Source: CAIWHR01 sp963781285
GTDB taxonomy: Bacteria > Pseudomonadota > Gammaproteobacteria > Burkholderiales > Casimicrobiaceae
Length of the DNA: 64,000 bases
NCBI GenBank assembly: GCA_963781285.1
Contig: CAWAFI010000017.1
Location: forward strand, 1 to 64,000
Direction of reading: 5' to 3'
Under the pieces are notes generated by a model, which was not told the DNA's origin, made no database searches, and was given only the letters and a program-made list of their open reading frames with translations. The translations under genes were made by a program, and so were the position numbers. The stretch's first letter is position 1. Every line of letters starts with the position of its first letter. Shown here piece after piece: positions 50,383 to 59,640 of this stretch.

Positions 50383-51144
50383 ATGAGCACAGCCGACCTT
50401 CTCCGCCAGGTGCGCGAGCGCCCGTGGTTCTACGAGTTCGACCTGCCCGACGGCACGACGACGCGATCGTATCTGCCCGACGGCGTCGCGCGCATCCACA
50501 CCACCCGCCTCGCCATGCTGTGGCAGGCGCTGGCGCCGGTCGCTGCGGTGGGGTGGGACCGGCTCTCAGTCGTCGACGTCGCCTGCCATCAGGGCTATTT
50601 TGCGACGCATGTCGCGCGCAAGGGCTGCCGCGAGGTCGTCGCCGTCGACGCGCGGAGCGAGCACGTCGCCGACACGATGCTGATGGCGGGCGTCTACGGC
50701 CTGTCCAACCTGCGTGCCGTCGAGGGCGACATCGCGACGCTGCAAGCCGCCGCGCTCGGCACGTTCGACGTGACGCTGATGCTGGGGCTCCTGTACCACG
50801 TCGAGAACCCCGTCGGCGCGCTGCGCCTCGCGCGCGCGATCACGCGCCGCGCGTGCGTGATCGAAACGCAGGTGACGCCGAACATGACGGGCATCGTCGA
50901 CTGGGGTGCCTACACGTTCCAGCGCCAGATGGTCGGCAGTTTCGCACTGATCGACGAGACCGCCGAAACGCATGCGCCGGAAGCGAGCACCACGGGTATT
51001 TGCGTGTGCCCGAGTTACGAGGCACTGCTGTTCGTGCTCTCGAAAGTGGGCTTTGCGCGCGTTCTGCGCGTCCCGCCGCCCGAGGGTGCCTACGAGCAGC
51101 TCGCGAGCGGCAAACGCGTGATGGTCGTCGCCTACGTTGATTAG
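50383..51144 (+). CDS. class I SAM-dependent methyltransferase
   Basis: A 253-residue methyltransferase. Motif I is VVDVACHQGYFATHVARKG with the acidic residue in VAVDARSEHV, and motif post-III is VTLMLGLLYHVENPVGALRL. The layout is like CmoB and other methyltransferases acting on sugars or small acceptors. It starts at ATG 50383 and faces away from the large OGT gene, with about 286 bases between them that hold only GC-rich sequence. In this locus, glycan methylation or modification of a tail is plausible; the acceptor is unknown. Confidence 0.82.
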   Translation: MSTADLLRQVRERPWFYEFDLPDGTTTRSYLPDGVARIHTTRLAMLWQALAPVAAVGWDRLSVVDVACHQGYFATHVARKGCREVVAVDARSEHVADTMLMAGVYGLSNLRAVEGDIATLQAAALGTFDVTLMLGLLYHVENPVGALRLARAITRRACVIETQVTPNMTGIVDWGAYTFQRQMVGSFALIDETAETHAPEASTTGICVCPSYEALLFVLSKVGFARVLRVPPPEGAYEQLASGKRVMVVAYVD

Positions 51145-51272
51145 GGGTATTGCAGACTCGCTGCTTCGGCCAATGGGTTTTCTCGTCCCCGCCCCGTATT
51201 GCCGCGGGCGCCGCAGCGCGAGCGGGCGTCGGCCAACGGATTGTCCGGATGATGTCTCCGCAGGACAAACCG

Positions 51273-53456
51273 ATGGCCATCGACGACGCGTTCGCGTACG
51301 CCGTTTCGCTGCATCGATCGGGCAAGATCGCCGAAGCCGAGGACATCTTCCGGCAGATCGTCAGCCATCAGCCGGATCATATGAATGCGATGCACAACCT
51401 CGGAATCTGTCTCAGCCAGCGGGGCGATTTCGCGGCGGCGCTTCCGTGTTACGCGGCCGTGCTGGCGGCGATGCCAAACCACGCGGGCGCGATGAACAAC
51501 ATCGGCAATGCCATGCAGGGACTGCGGCGATTCGAGGATGCGCTGACCCGATACGACCAGGCCATCGAGCTCATGCCGGGTAATGCAACGTTTCACAACA
51601 ACCGCGCAAACGTGCTGAAGGAACTGAAGCGTTATGCCGAGGCCATGGAGAGCTACAACAAGGCGCTATCGATCCGGCCCGACGTCGCCAATGCGTGGTA
51701 CAACCGCGGCACGATGCTCAATGAACTCGGGCGCTACCACGAAGCTTTGCCCGACTTCGACCGGGCGATCGGCCTCAAGCCCGACCACGCCGAGGCGTTC
51801 TGCCACCGCGGCGTCGCCTTCAACGGCCTGGGCCGCGTCCAGGACGCCCTCGGGGATTTCGACCGGGCCATCGCGATCGACAGCCGGTACGTCGAGGCGC
51901 ACGTCAATCGCGGCAACGCTCTCCGCGAGCTGAACCGTTTCGACGAGGCGCTGGCGAGCTGCGACACGGCGATCGCCCTTGCGGCCGACCATGCCCAAGC
52001 GCACAACATCCGCGGCGCCGTCCTGCGCGAGCTGAAGCGTGTCGACGAGGCGCTGGCAAGCTACGCGAAGGCGGTCGAGCTCGACCCCGAAACGCCCTAT
52101 CTGCTGGGCGATTGGATGCACGTGAAGATGAACGCATGTGACTGGAACGCCTTCGACCAGGCTTGCGCCAACATCAGGAAGCGCGTTTCGGGCGGGGAAC
52201 GGGTCGCGCAGCCATTCACGTTGCTCGCCATTCCATCCACGCCGGGCGAGCAGCGGCGTTGCGCGGAAATCTTCGCTGCAGACAGGCACCCGACGGCGCC
52301 TGTACCGCTATGCCGGGGCGGATGCTACGCGCACGAGCGCATCCGGATTGGCTATTTCTCTGCCGATTTTCACAATCATGCGACGGCGCATCTCATCGTC
52401 GGCCTGTTCGAGCAGCACGACCGCTCGCGCTTCGAGCTCATCGGATTCTCGTTCGGCCCTTCCCCGGACGATGCATGGCGTCGCCGCCTCGAAAGGGCAT
52501 TCGACAGGTTCCACGATCTTCGGGATCGATCGGACGAGACGATCGCCGCCATGGCGCGCGAGCTGGAAATCGATATCGCCGTCGACCTCAAGGGATTCAC
52601 GCAACACTCCCGAGCCGGCATTTTCGCGCTCCGCCCGGCGCCCGTTCAGGTCTCCTACCTTGGCTATCCGGGCACGATGGGCACGCGCTACATCGATTAT
52701 CTCATCGCGGATCCGACGGTAATCCCGCGCGAGGACGCGGGGTGCTACACGGAGTGCATCGTTTATCTTCCGCATACATACCAGGTGAACGATTCGACCA
52801 AGGCTATCGCGCCCCATTCGTCGGGCCGCCGCGAATCGGGCCTCCCGGACCGTGGGTTCGTGTTCTGCAGCTTCAATAACAACTACAAGATCACGCCGGA
52901 CGTGTTCGACATCTGGATGCGGCTGGTGCACGAAATCGACGGCAGTGTGCTCTGGCTGTTGCAGGGAAATCCGACGGCCGTTCGGAACCTGCGCACGGAA
53001 GCCGACAAGCGCGGCGTCGCATCGGAACGCCTGGTGTTCGCGCCTTATGTGCAGTTGCCCGACCATCTTGCGCGCCACCGGTTGGCGGACCTCTTCCTCG
53101 ACACCTTTCACTACAACGCACACACCACGGCCAGCGACGCGCTTTGGGCGGGGTTGCCGGTGCTGACCCGAATGGGCGGTACGTTCGCCGGCAGAGTCGC
53201 AGCAAGCCTGACGCGCGCAGTTGGTCTCGACGATCTGGTAACGCATTCGTCCGGGGAATACGAAGAGAGGGCGCTCGAGCTTGCCACGCACCCGGACCGT
53301 CTTGCGGCGATTCGAGAGCGGCTCGCGCGAAACCGCGAAACGCATCCTCTTTTCGATACCCGGTTGTTTACCCGGCACATCGAGAACGCCTACGCCCGGA
53401 TGTTCGAGCGGCATCAGTCGGGCCTGCCACCGGAGCAGATCGAAATCAATGCCTGA
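51273..53456 (+). CDS. TPR/OGT-like (GT41, SPINDLY-type) glycosyltransferase, intact
   Basis: A 727-residue protein (735 if the ATG at 51249 is used) with eight or so TPRs at about 1-275 (NNRANVLKELKRYAEAMESY type) and a GT41 catalytic domain at about 330-710. It has RIGYFSADFHNHATAHLIVG with His369 in the catalytic position, LEIDIAVDLKGFTQHSRAGI, LGYPGTMGTRYIDYLIADP and the donor-binding FHYNAHTTASDALWAGLPVL. It should add a sugar to Ser/Thr of a protein or to a glycan. ATG 51273 has AGGA upstream. The 3' end overlaps a convergent minus-strand gene by 43 bases. It is the only undamaged copy of the normal size here. Confidence 0.87.
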   Translation: MAIDDAFAYAVSLHRSGKIAEAEDIFRQIVSHQPDHMNAMHNLGICLSQRGDFAAALPCYAAVLAAMPNHAGAMNNIGNAMQGLRRFEDALTRYDQAIELMPGNATFHNNRANVLKELKRYAEAMESYNKALSIRPDVANAWYNRGTMLNELGRYHEALPDFDRAIGLKPDHAEAFCHRGVAFNGLGRVQDALGDFDRAIAIDSRYVEAHVNRGNALRELNRFDEALASCDTAIALAADHAQAHNIRGAVLRELKRVDEALASYAKAVELDPETPYLLGDWMHVKMNACDWNAFDQACANIRKRVSGGERVAQPFTLLAIPSTPGEQRRCAEIFAADRHPTAPVPLCRGGCYAHERIRIGYFSADFHNHATAHLIVGLFEQHDRSRFELIGFSFGPSPDDAWRRRLERAFDRFHDLRDRSDETIAAMARELEIDIAVDLKGFTQHSRAGIFALRPAPVQVSYLGYPGTMGTRYIDYLIADPTVIPREDAGCYTECIVYLPHTYQVNDSTKAIAPHSSGRRESGLPDRGFVFCSFNNNYKITPDVFDIWMRLVHEIDGSVLWLLQGNPTAVRNLRTEADKRGVASERLVFAPYVQLPDHLARHRLADLFLDTFHYNAHTTASDALWAGLPVLTRMGGTFAGRVAASLTRAVGLDDLVTHSSGEYEERALELATHPDRLAAIRERLARNRETHPLFDTRLFTRHIENAYARMFERHQSGLPPEQIEINA

Positions 53457-54373
53457 CGAGTTCTCCGTCGTCTAGTCGAAGTGAGTCCGGCTGAATCCTG
53501 GAACGTGAACAACTCTGCCGCATACGGCCACATGTGCCATGCGGGAGCGTCGCGCACGAGCAAAGTGTCGAGCCATTGCGCCAGTGCGCCGGCCATGACC
53601 GCCGGATCCCGGAAGATTTCGGCCGGCGCGATGTCGAGCCGGCGCTGTCCGGTAGTGCGATCGATCCCGGCGCTGAAAAGCACGACCGGAACGTTGCGCG
53701 CGCAAGCCAGCGCGATCAGCCCGCGAGGCATTGTCAGTCGTCCGCCGCGAAACGGCACTTCGATCTTCGAGCGCCCCGCGGGCAATGGCACGTCGCACAG
53801 CGCGACGATGCGGATCCCCTCGTCCAACGCCGCCGCGATCTCGGCAGTCGCACCCGCGGTGTAGATCACTGGAGCACGAGTCGCCCGCTCGGTGGCGTGG
53901 ATGCGCATATGCATGTATCGCCGTCGGCCAGGATCGCCGCCGAATTCAGCTTCGGTCAATCGCCGCGCGAGGAAGCGCGAACGGATTCCTGAGCGGCCGA
54001 GATGCCGCAGCGCCCACAGCCCGGCGCCCCAGTGGCAAGTCACGGCAAGGAATGGTCCGGAGGCGGGCCATGCGCCGTGCACGGAGACGTTCCGGTCGAG
54101 CCAACGATCGCTGCGGCTTAGCGTCAGGAAAAGATCCGCATGATCGACGAGCCGCACCAGGCGCCAGGCGCGGCGCCACGCCGCACCGTTGGCACCACCC
54201 GCTTCGGGCAGGCCTGTCCCGCCGAACCGCTGCGCCTGCGCATAAGCGGCGTCCTCGGTCTCGAACCGCACTTGATCGGAGCCGGCCACGCGCGCGAGCA
54301 GCGCAAAACCCGCGGGCCACGGCAACGCCGCTGCGAGCGCGGGCCAGCCCCAATGCGTGGCAGCCGTACTCAT
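53414..54373 (-). CDS. lysophospholipid acyltransferase-like protein (LpxL family) with altered HX4D motif
   Basis: A 319-residue LpxL/HtrB-type protein. The core reads FLAVTCHWGAGLWALRHLG, where His114 is followed four residues later by Leu119 instead of the Asp/Glu of the acyltransferase HX4D/E motif. Other parts fit the fold: ALCDVPLPAGRSKIEVPFRG, ACARNVPVVLF and a C-terminal WHMWPYA. It may be inactive, use another residue, or bind a lipid or glycan. The start at 54373 follows directly after a repeat of the 54374-54761 family. It is the last gene of the Wzt strand group. Confidence 0.7.
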   Translation of the reverse strand: MSTAATHWGWPALAAALPWPAGFALLARVAGSDQVRFETEDAAYAQAQRFGGTGLPEAGGANGAAWRRAWRLVRLVDHADLFLTLSRSDRWLDRNVSVHGAWPASGPFLAVTCHWGAGLWALRHLGRSGIRSRFLARRLTEAEFGGDPGRRRYMHMRIHATERATRAPVIYTAGATAEIAAALDEGIRIVALCDVPLPAGRSKIEVPFRGGRLTMPRGLIALACARNVPVVLFSAGIDRTTGQRRLDIAPAEIFRDPAVMAGALAQWLDTLLVRDAPAWHMWPYAAELFTFQDSAGLTSTRRRRTRQALISICSGGRPD

Positions 54374-54761
54374 TGATGTGCCCCCACGCTTGCGGCTGGC
54401 GTCTCTGCGCTGCCACCCGGGGGGGAGCGATTCCATGCGGCCTCCGCACCGTTCCATTCTTCGCGTTGCAGAGGGTCGGCCGCCGCCCACGCTCGCAGAC
54501 GCGCCCTTCGGGCTTGGCTTCGCCCTGCGCGCGTAGGCGTCCTTGGACCGGCCCGGCGGCGCTCATGGTCCCCCCACGCTTGCGGCTATCGCCGCTGCGC
54601 TGCCCCCGGAAGGGGGAGCGATTCCATGCGGCCTCCGCACCGTTCCACTCTTCGCGCTGCAGATTGGGGTCGGCCGCCGCCCACGCTCGCGGACGCGCCC
54701 TTCGGGCCTTGGCTTCGCCCTGCGCGCGTAGGCGTCCTTGGACCGGCCCGGCGGCGCTCAT
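54374..54761 (-). repeat. two tandem units of about 195 bp, related to the 23,892 repeat family, each starting at ATGAGC
   Basis: On the minus strand the units run 54761-54567 and 54566-54374. Both start ATGAGCGCCGCCGGGCCGGT, then GGACGCCTACGCGCGCAGGG, with CGAAGGGCGCG and GCGGCGGCCGACCC cores shared with the mtnA-aldolase repeats. The first unit ends in GTGGGGGGACC before the ATG of the second, and the second ends with GTGGGGGCACATCA before the ATG of the acyltransferase-like gene. Thus each unit supplies a G-rich, ribosome-binding-like stretch and a start. The units differ by several changes, more than the two copies at 23,892. Confidence 0.85.
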
Positions 54762-54801
54762 CGCGGTGGATACGTGGGCAGCGCGCCGGCCGATTGCGCG
54801 C

Positions 54802-55998
54802 TCACTCGCGCGGCACGGCGTCGTCGTGCCAGCGATGCGGCAGCCGCACCAAACCCATCTCGCGCGATTCCCCGGTGATGACGAGCGGCACCTCGGATGT
54901 ATCGAAGATCCGCATGCCCTCGGGATCCGCGGCGAATCCGCGCACATAGTACTTTCCGGGAAGCAGCGCGAGACCCGGCAACGTAAGGGTGAACGCGTAG
55001 CGGTCCGGTGCCACCTGCGCCGGCCGCACGCCGTCCATGTCGGTGCCCACACCGTAAACCGGCGTCCCGTCGGCGCGGACGATGCCGACCAGCACCACGG
55101 GAACACGGCCGTCCGGCGAATACACTTCGCCGCGCACGGTGAGCTGCGAATCCTGTGCGATCGGACCGGACGGCGACAACTCGAGGAAGCGCATCGCGTA
55201 GTGGCCGGCGGCCCCGGCAGCGGCCACCGCCGTGCGGGGCGTCCGCGCCGTCCTGCGCGCGGCTTTTTCCTCGTGGTACGCGAGATACGCCTGCGTGACG
55301 TCGGCCGCCGCGCCGTAACGCTCGGCGCGGCCGTCCTTCAGCCACAGCGTTCGCCGGCACAGCTTCTGGATGTGGTACATGCTGTGCGAGCAGAACAGCA
55401 GCGTGCCGCCGCCGTCGAGGTAGGTCTCCATCCACGCGATGCATTTCTTCTGGAACGATTCGTCACCGACGGCGAGAACTTCGTCGGTGATCAATATGTC
55501 GGGGGCGAGCGTGGTTGCGATGGCAAACCCCAGCCGCACGACCATGCCGGACGAATAGTGCTTGATCGGGTCGTGGATGTGCTCGCCGATGTCGGCGAAG
55601 GCGACGATCTCGTCGCGCTTTGCGGCGATTTCGTCCCCTGCGAGCCCCAGCAACGCGGCAGCGAGGTCGATGTTGGCGAGTCCGGTGTATTCCGGGTGAA
55701 AACCCGAACCCAGTTCGAGCAGCGCGCCGACGCGGCCATTGACGACGACGGCCCCGCGTGTCGGTCTGATCACGCCGGCGATGATCTTGAGAAGCGTCGA
55801 CTTGCCGGCACCGTTCTCGCCGATCACACCCAGCGATTCGCCGCGCTTCAACTCGACGCTTACGCCGTCGAGCGCGCAGAACACATGCGCCGCCGGCCAC
55901 CCGCACAGGAGGTCCCACACCAGCCGCAGACGGCCGCCGCGCGACTCGACTTTCGCGTAATCCTTGCCGACATTGGACAGCGACAGGAGCGCCGTCAT
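54802..55998 (-). CDS. wzt: ABC transporter ATP-binding protein for polysaccharide export
   Basis: A 398-residue Wzt-type ATPase. It has Walker A (GENGAGKST), Q-loop region, signature YSSGMVVRLGFAIATTLAPD and Walker B ILITDEVLAVGD with the switch His in LLFCSHSMYHI. The last about 130 residues form the Wzt C-terminal carbohydrate-binding domain (VYSPDGRVPVVLVGIVRADG and VPLVITG). This domain reads the non-reducing end or chain of the exported glycan. It works with Wzm, whose gene is 80 bases upstream on the same strand. Confidence 0.93.
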   Translation of the reverse strand: MTALLSLSNVGKDYAKVESRGGRLRLVWDLLCGWPAAHVFCALDGVSVELKRGESLGVIGENGAGKSTLLKIIAGVIRPTRGAVVVNGRVGALLELGSGFHPEYTGLANIDLAAALLGLAGDEIAAKRDEIVAFADIGEHIHDPIKHYSSGMVVRLGFAIATTLAPDILITDEVLAVGDESFQKKCIAWMETYLDGGGTLLFCSHSMYHIQKLCRRTLWLKDGRAERYGAAADVTQAYLAYHEEKAARRTARTPRTAVAAAGAAGHYAMRFLELSPSGPIAQDSQLTVRGEVYSPDGRVPVVLVGIVRADGTPVYGVGTDMDGVRPAQVAPDRYAFTLTLPGLALLPGKYYVRGFAADPEGMRIFDTSEVPLVITGESREMGLVRLPHRWHDDAVPRE

Positions 55999-56077
55999 AG
56001 GTGTGCCGCCGCTGCGCTAACCACCGCGGAGGAGCAGGCCGCGTTTCGGGACAGACCTGCGGCGCTCACACCGGCAT

Positions 56078-56926
56078 TCACACGAAATCCTCGAAGTGAG
56101 GCGACAGCCGACGGAACACCCACCGCCCGGCGAAGAACACGGCAACTGCGGCGGCGAGCGCAACGGCATCACCCCAACGCGGCGCCAGGCGGCCGTCGAG
56201 CAGCGCGTCGCGCAAGCGATCGACCAGCCAGCCGAACGGATTCGCCGCGACCCACGGCCGCATGCCCTCGGGAACCAGCGTCAACGGGTACAGGATCGGC
56301 GTGACGTACATCAGGATCATCAGCACCGGCGACAGCACGTGCTCGACGTCACGCACGAACACCTGCACCGCGGAGAGCAACAGGCTTATGCCGGTCACGG
56401 CGATGCCGAGGACGATCCAGATCGGTACTGCGAGCAGAAGACCCTCGAAGCGCACCGGCTCGCCGACGGCGCGGAGCACGACCAGGATCGCAAGGTAGCC
56501 TGCGAACTGGAGCGCAAGTGTCGCTGCAACGGACGCATAGACGACGATCTCGTGCGGGAACGCGACCTTGCGGATCAGGTCGGCGTAGTTCCCCAGCGCC
56601 ACCGTCGCGCGCTGCAGCCCTTCCTGCGCGGCGAGCCATGGCCACAGCGCGACCGCAACGAACACCAGGAAGCTCTTGCCATCGAATGCTCCGGCGCGAA
56701 ACACCGTCGTGAAGACGAAGTGATATACCGCGAGCAGCGCAAGTGGATGCAACAGCGCCCACGCGAGCCCGGTAATGCTTCCCAGATAACGTGTCGTCAA
56801 CTCGCGGCGAAAGAAGTTGACGAACAGCGTGCGATTGCGGCGCACGGTCGCCAGCGCGACCTTGCGTGCGAATGCGCCATCCGCGACAGGCGCGGGAACC
56901 AGACCATTTGGCGGTCTCGCCGTCAT
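56078..56926 (-). CDS. wzm: ABC transporter permease for polysaccharide export
   Basis: A 282-residue ABC-2 permease of the Wzm/KpsM group with six hydrophobic helices. It has the N-terminal amphipathic segment KVALATVRRNRTLFVNFFRR and TRYLGSITGLAWALLHPLAL. With Wzt it moves an undecaprenyl-linked polysaccharide across the inner membrane. It starts the minus-strand exporter operon at ATG 56926. The 58 bases to the next gene hold no obvious terminator. Confidence 0.93.
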   Translation of the reverse strand: MTARPPNGLVPAPVADGAFARKVALATVRRNRTLFVNFFRRELTTRYLGSITGLAWALLHPLALLAVYHFVFTTVFRAGAFDGKSFLVFVAVALWPWLAAQEGLQRATVALGNYADLIRKVAFPHEIVVYASVAATLALQFAGYLAILVVLRAVGEPVRFEGLLLAVPIWIVLGIAVTGISLLLSAVQVFVRDVEHVLSPVLMILMYVTPILYPLTLVPEGMRPWVAANPFGWLVDRLRDALLDGRLAPRWGDAVALAAAVAVFFAGRWVFRRLSPHFEDFV

Positions 56927-56983
56927 GGCTGCAGCATAACAAGATCGCGTCCGTGCGCGGGGTCTACGCGCCGTGTTCTGGAC

Positions 56984-57967
56984 TCAGTTCTTCGCCGCCG
57001 GCACCCGCGCGTCGGTAGGCGGCGGTACAAACGGCGTCTTCAGCGCATCGATCGCGGCATCATTGGTCACCACCGGCTTGCCGCCACCGAGCCCGCGCAT
57101 CAACTCGTTCTTCGCCTCGGCGACGTGTCGCACGCGAAGCTCGCCCATGATCTGGTCCTTCACCTCGTCGAACGTTCTGGGGATCGCCGCCGTGCGGCCG
57201 TCGAGGCGAACGATGTGCCAGCCGGCCCGCGTGTGCACGGGCTCGCTAACCTCGCCGACGTTCCTTATTCCGAACGCCGCATTGGCGAGCGGCGCCTCGA
57301 GATCGGTGCGTGAGAGTGGCCCGATCTTTCCCCGGGATTCGCGGCGGGCAGCGTCGTCGGAAATGGTCGCCGCAAGCGCGCTGATGTCCGTACCCGCCTT
57401 GATCTTCGCGTAGGCCTCGTCGGCGCGCGCTTTCGCGGTGTCGGCACCGTCCTTTTCGATGGCGAAGAACACGTGCGTCAACATCACGGTTTCCGGTATC
57501 GCATAGTTCTGCTTGGCGATCGTGTAACTCTCGCGCGCCGCCGGCTCGAAGGTAGCGCGCCGCGCTTCGAAGTCGCGCGCCGCCGCTGCTTCGACCTCGG
57601 CCAGCAGCGCCGCAGCGAGAAGCTTGTCCTCCTCGCCGGGCCGCAGGCCCGAGGGCAGGTCGGCATCGAGCTTCCTCGCCTTCGCCTCGGCAGCGAGTTC
57701 GCGCGTCGTCAGGATCCGTTGGAGCAGCTGGAGATTGCGCCGCGTGCTGGCCGTGAATTCGGCGCGCTTGTCGGCCGGGATGCGCTCGGTCTCGGCATCG
57801 AAATCGGCCTTCGTGACCACGATGTCGCCGCGGCGGGCGAGGACAGTGTCGCCGGGGTCGGCGACGACAACGACCGGGGTGGCGACGATCGCCGATGCGG
57901 CGACGAGCGTGGCGGCGAACACGGCGCGGCACGGGCGGAGCAGCGGAAGGAACGGGTGACGATTCAT
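56984..57967 (-). CDS. exported parvulin-type peptidyl-prolyl isomerase
   Basis: A 327-residue periplasmic foldase. A signal peptide (residues about 14-36, ending TPVVVVA-D) precedes an N-terminal SurA-like helical segment and a parvulin domain at about 165-270 (VMLTHVFFAIEK, SDDAARRESRGKIGPLSR, NVGEVSEPVHTRAGWHIVRL). It may help fold exported proteins such as those encoded downstream, or belong to the EpsD group tied to polysaccharide export. The ATG at 57967 is preferred over an in-frame Met 20 codons upstream because the signal peptide begins there. Confidence 0.82.
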   Translation of the reverse strand: MNRHPFLPLLRPCRAVFAATLVAASAIVATPVVVVADPGDTVLARRGDIVVTKADFDAETERIPADKRAEFTASTRRNLQLLQRILTTRELAAEAKARKLDADLPSGLRPGEEDKLLAAALLAEVEAAAARDFEARRATFEPAARESYTIAKQNYAIPETVMLTHVFFAIEKDGADTAKARADEAYAKIKAGTDISALAATISDDAARRESRGKIGPLSRTDLEAPLANAAFGIRNVGEVSEPVHTRAGWHIVRLDGRTAAIPRTFDEVKDQIMGELRVRHVAEAKNELMRGLGGGKPVVTNDAAIDALKTPFVPPPTDARVPAAKN

Positions 57968-58025
57968 GCGCGGAAATCGGGGATGGTGGAGGGGCCGGAA
58001 AACGACGTCGCACGCGGCCGCCCGC

Positions 58026-58055
58026 AAAAAAGGAAGCCCCGCGGCGCGGGGCTTC
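58026..58055 (-). terminator. rho-independent terminator of the Ig-like protein gene
   Basis: On the minus strand the hairpin GAAGCCCCGC-GCC-GCGGGGCTTC is followed by CC and a run of six T. It follows the stop at 58073 of the minus-strand gene. Confidence 0.88.
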
Positions 58056-58072
58056 GGTACGGCCGCTGGTCT

Positions 58073-59315
58073 TTAGTCCAGCATCAATCGCCCGGAGGCT
58101 GCGTCAACTCGACACCGACATTGCACGAACCGGCGTAGCAGGTATTGATCCAGCGTGGCCGGGTCGTTATGGCGGATGTTGATGTAGTAGGTCGTCCCGG
58201 GCTGCAGCGTCACGGCACCGCCGACACTACCGGTGATCGTAAAGAAAAAGGTCGGGTATTTGGCGAATATGGTCCAGCCGTCGCCCGGCGTTCCCCACGC
58301 GCAAGCAGTTGTCGACAGTGTGGTCCATCTGTCGGCGAGGGTATCGTAATACTCGTAGATGTTCACGTGCCCCACGCCGGCACCGGGATAGGGCGCGGCA
58401 CCCGCCGGCACGGTGAAGCGGGCAACGACCACCCGTCCCCGGCGTCATGCCACCTGGCGGCGTCCCGCTCTTGATGATTCCGCTGTTGGCGCCGTGGACC
58501 GCGCTCCATGGAATATCGAGGGTGATCGTGCTCGAGATCCCCGTGCCCGTGCAGGTGATCGGGCCGCCGCCACCACCTCCGCCGCCCGCCGCGGCGGCCA
58601 CGGTGAACGTTGCGATCGTCGGTGTAGCACACGAGGACCCGTTACAGGCCGTCAGCGTATAGCTGTGGGTGACTGCCGTTGTCAGCGTATTGGCCGCCAG
58701 CGCGTCGTTCTGCGACGCGAGCGTCGTTCCCCAGCCCACCCCGTTCTTCTGCCAGTTCCACGTGGTGGGTGTGCCGCCCCCGGTGCATGAACCCGTCACC
58801 GAGATCGCACCCCCTGCACTGGTAAGTTGACCGTTGGCCGGGCTCCGCACAACCGAGCATCCGGTCGGCGTGGGCAGCGGGGCGGCAGTCCAGGTGACAA
58901 CAAAGTTGGGTGAAGCGAGTCCCTGCCCCGTGCCATTCGTGCCGCGGACGGTGTAGGTAACGCCGCCGACTGCACCCGATGTCGCGTTGCAGATCGCCCC
59001 CGTCTGGCCGGCGCAGGACCCGCCCGCCCAGAGGAAACTGCTGGCTTCCGGGGCGCAGCGCGCGGTCAGTGTCGTCGGGATACCAACGACGCCGGTCGTC
59101 GCACCCTGGACCGTGCAGACAGGCACCGGGGTGGGCGGCGCGCCGCTCGTGCAGGTCAGAATCTGGTTGGGCGGCGTGCCGGTCAGCACCCACTGCGTGC
59201 AGCCGGTGCCGGTGATCGTCACCTGCGGCGGCGACTGTCCGAACGCCGGGATGGCCATCAACGCCAAACCACCGACGCAGGCGGCAACCAGCATTCGTAC
59301 CAATGACCTCGTCAT
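58073..59315 (-). pseudogene. secreted beta-rich (Ig/PKD-like) protein, one frameshift
   Basis: The minus-strand frame from the ATG at 59315 (AAAGGAG ribosome binding site) encodes a signal peptide and Cys-containing, Gly/Thr-rich repeats such as SFLWAGGSC and TTWNWQKNGVGWGT. It then runs through a poly-Gly linker (AAAAGGGGGGGG) to GIIKSGTPPGGMTPG. Near 58440 the frame changes and the tail continues as VVARFTVPAGAAPYPGAGVG and VNIYEYYDTLADRWTTLS. The joined protein would be about 410 residues. Its function is unknown; surface or secreted adhesion is a guess. The shift could be sequencing error. Confidence 0.6.
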
Positions 59316-59586
59316 AATGCGCTCCTTTGGAGACTCAACACTCGCATCGGCACGAGGCCGTACGAAAACAATCATATTATAGCTTAACTAGCACCCTTTA
59401 TGCCAATCGGATGAACGGCCGCGCATCGGCCGCTGACACCCTTCCCGCCGCCCGAAGGGACCGGAGCGGAGAAAAGGCGATGCAACGATCCTGCGCCGTG
59501 TCAGTCTCCGCACCCCCCACGCCGTTCCCGACGGAGCTGTCCGCGTTTGCTTCGACCCGCAAGGGTCGCATCCCTCTGCGCCATCC

Positions 59587-59617
59587 AAAAAAAAGGGCGG
59601 GAACGAATCCCGCCCTT
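59587..59617 (-). terminator. rho-independent terminator of the frameshifted secreted protein gene
   Basis: The stem AAGGGCGGGA/TCCCGCCCTT with a 5-base loop is followed by eight T on the minus strand. It lies 24 bases after the stop at 59641. The rest of 59316-59586 has an A/T-rich patch near 59370 with TATAAT on the minus strand, a possible promoter of the gene starting at 59315. Confidence 0.88.
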
Positions 59618-59640
59618 CTTGGTTGCATCGACGTTTCTTG

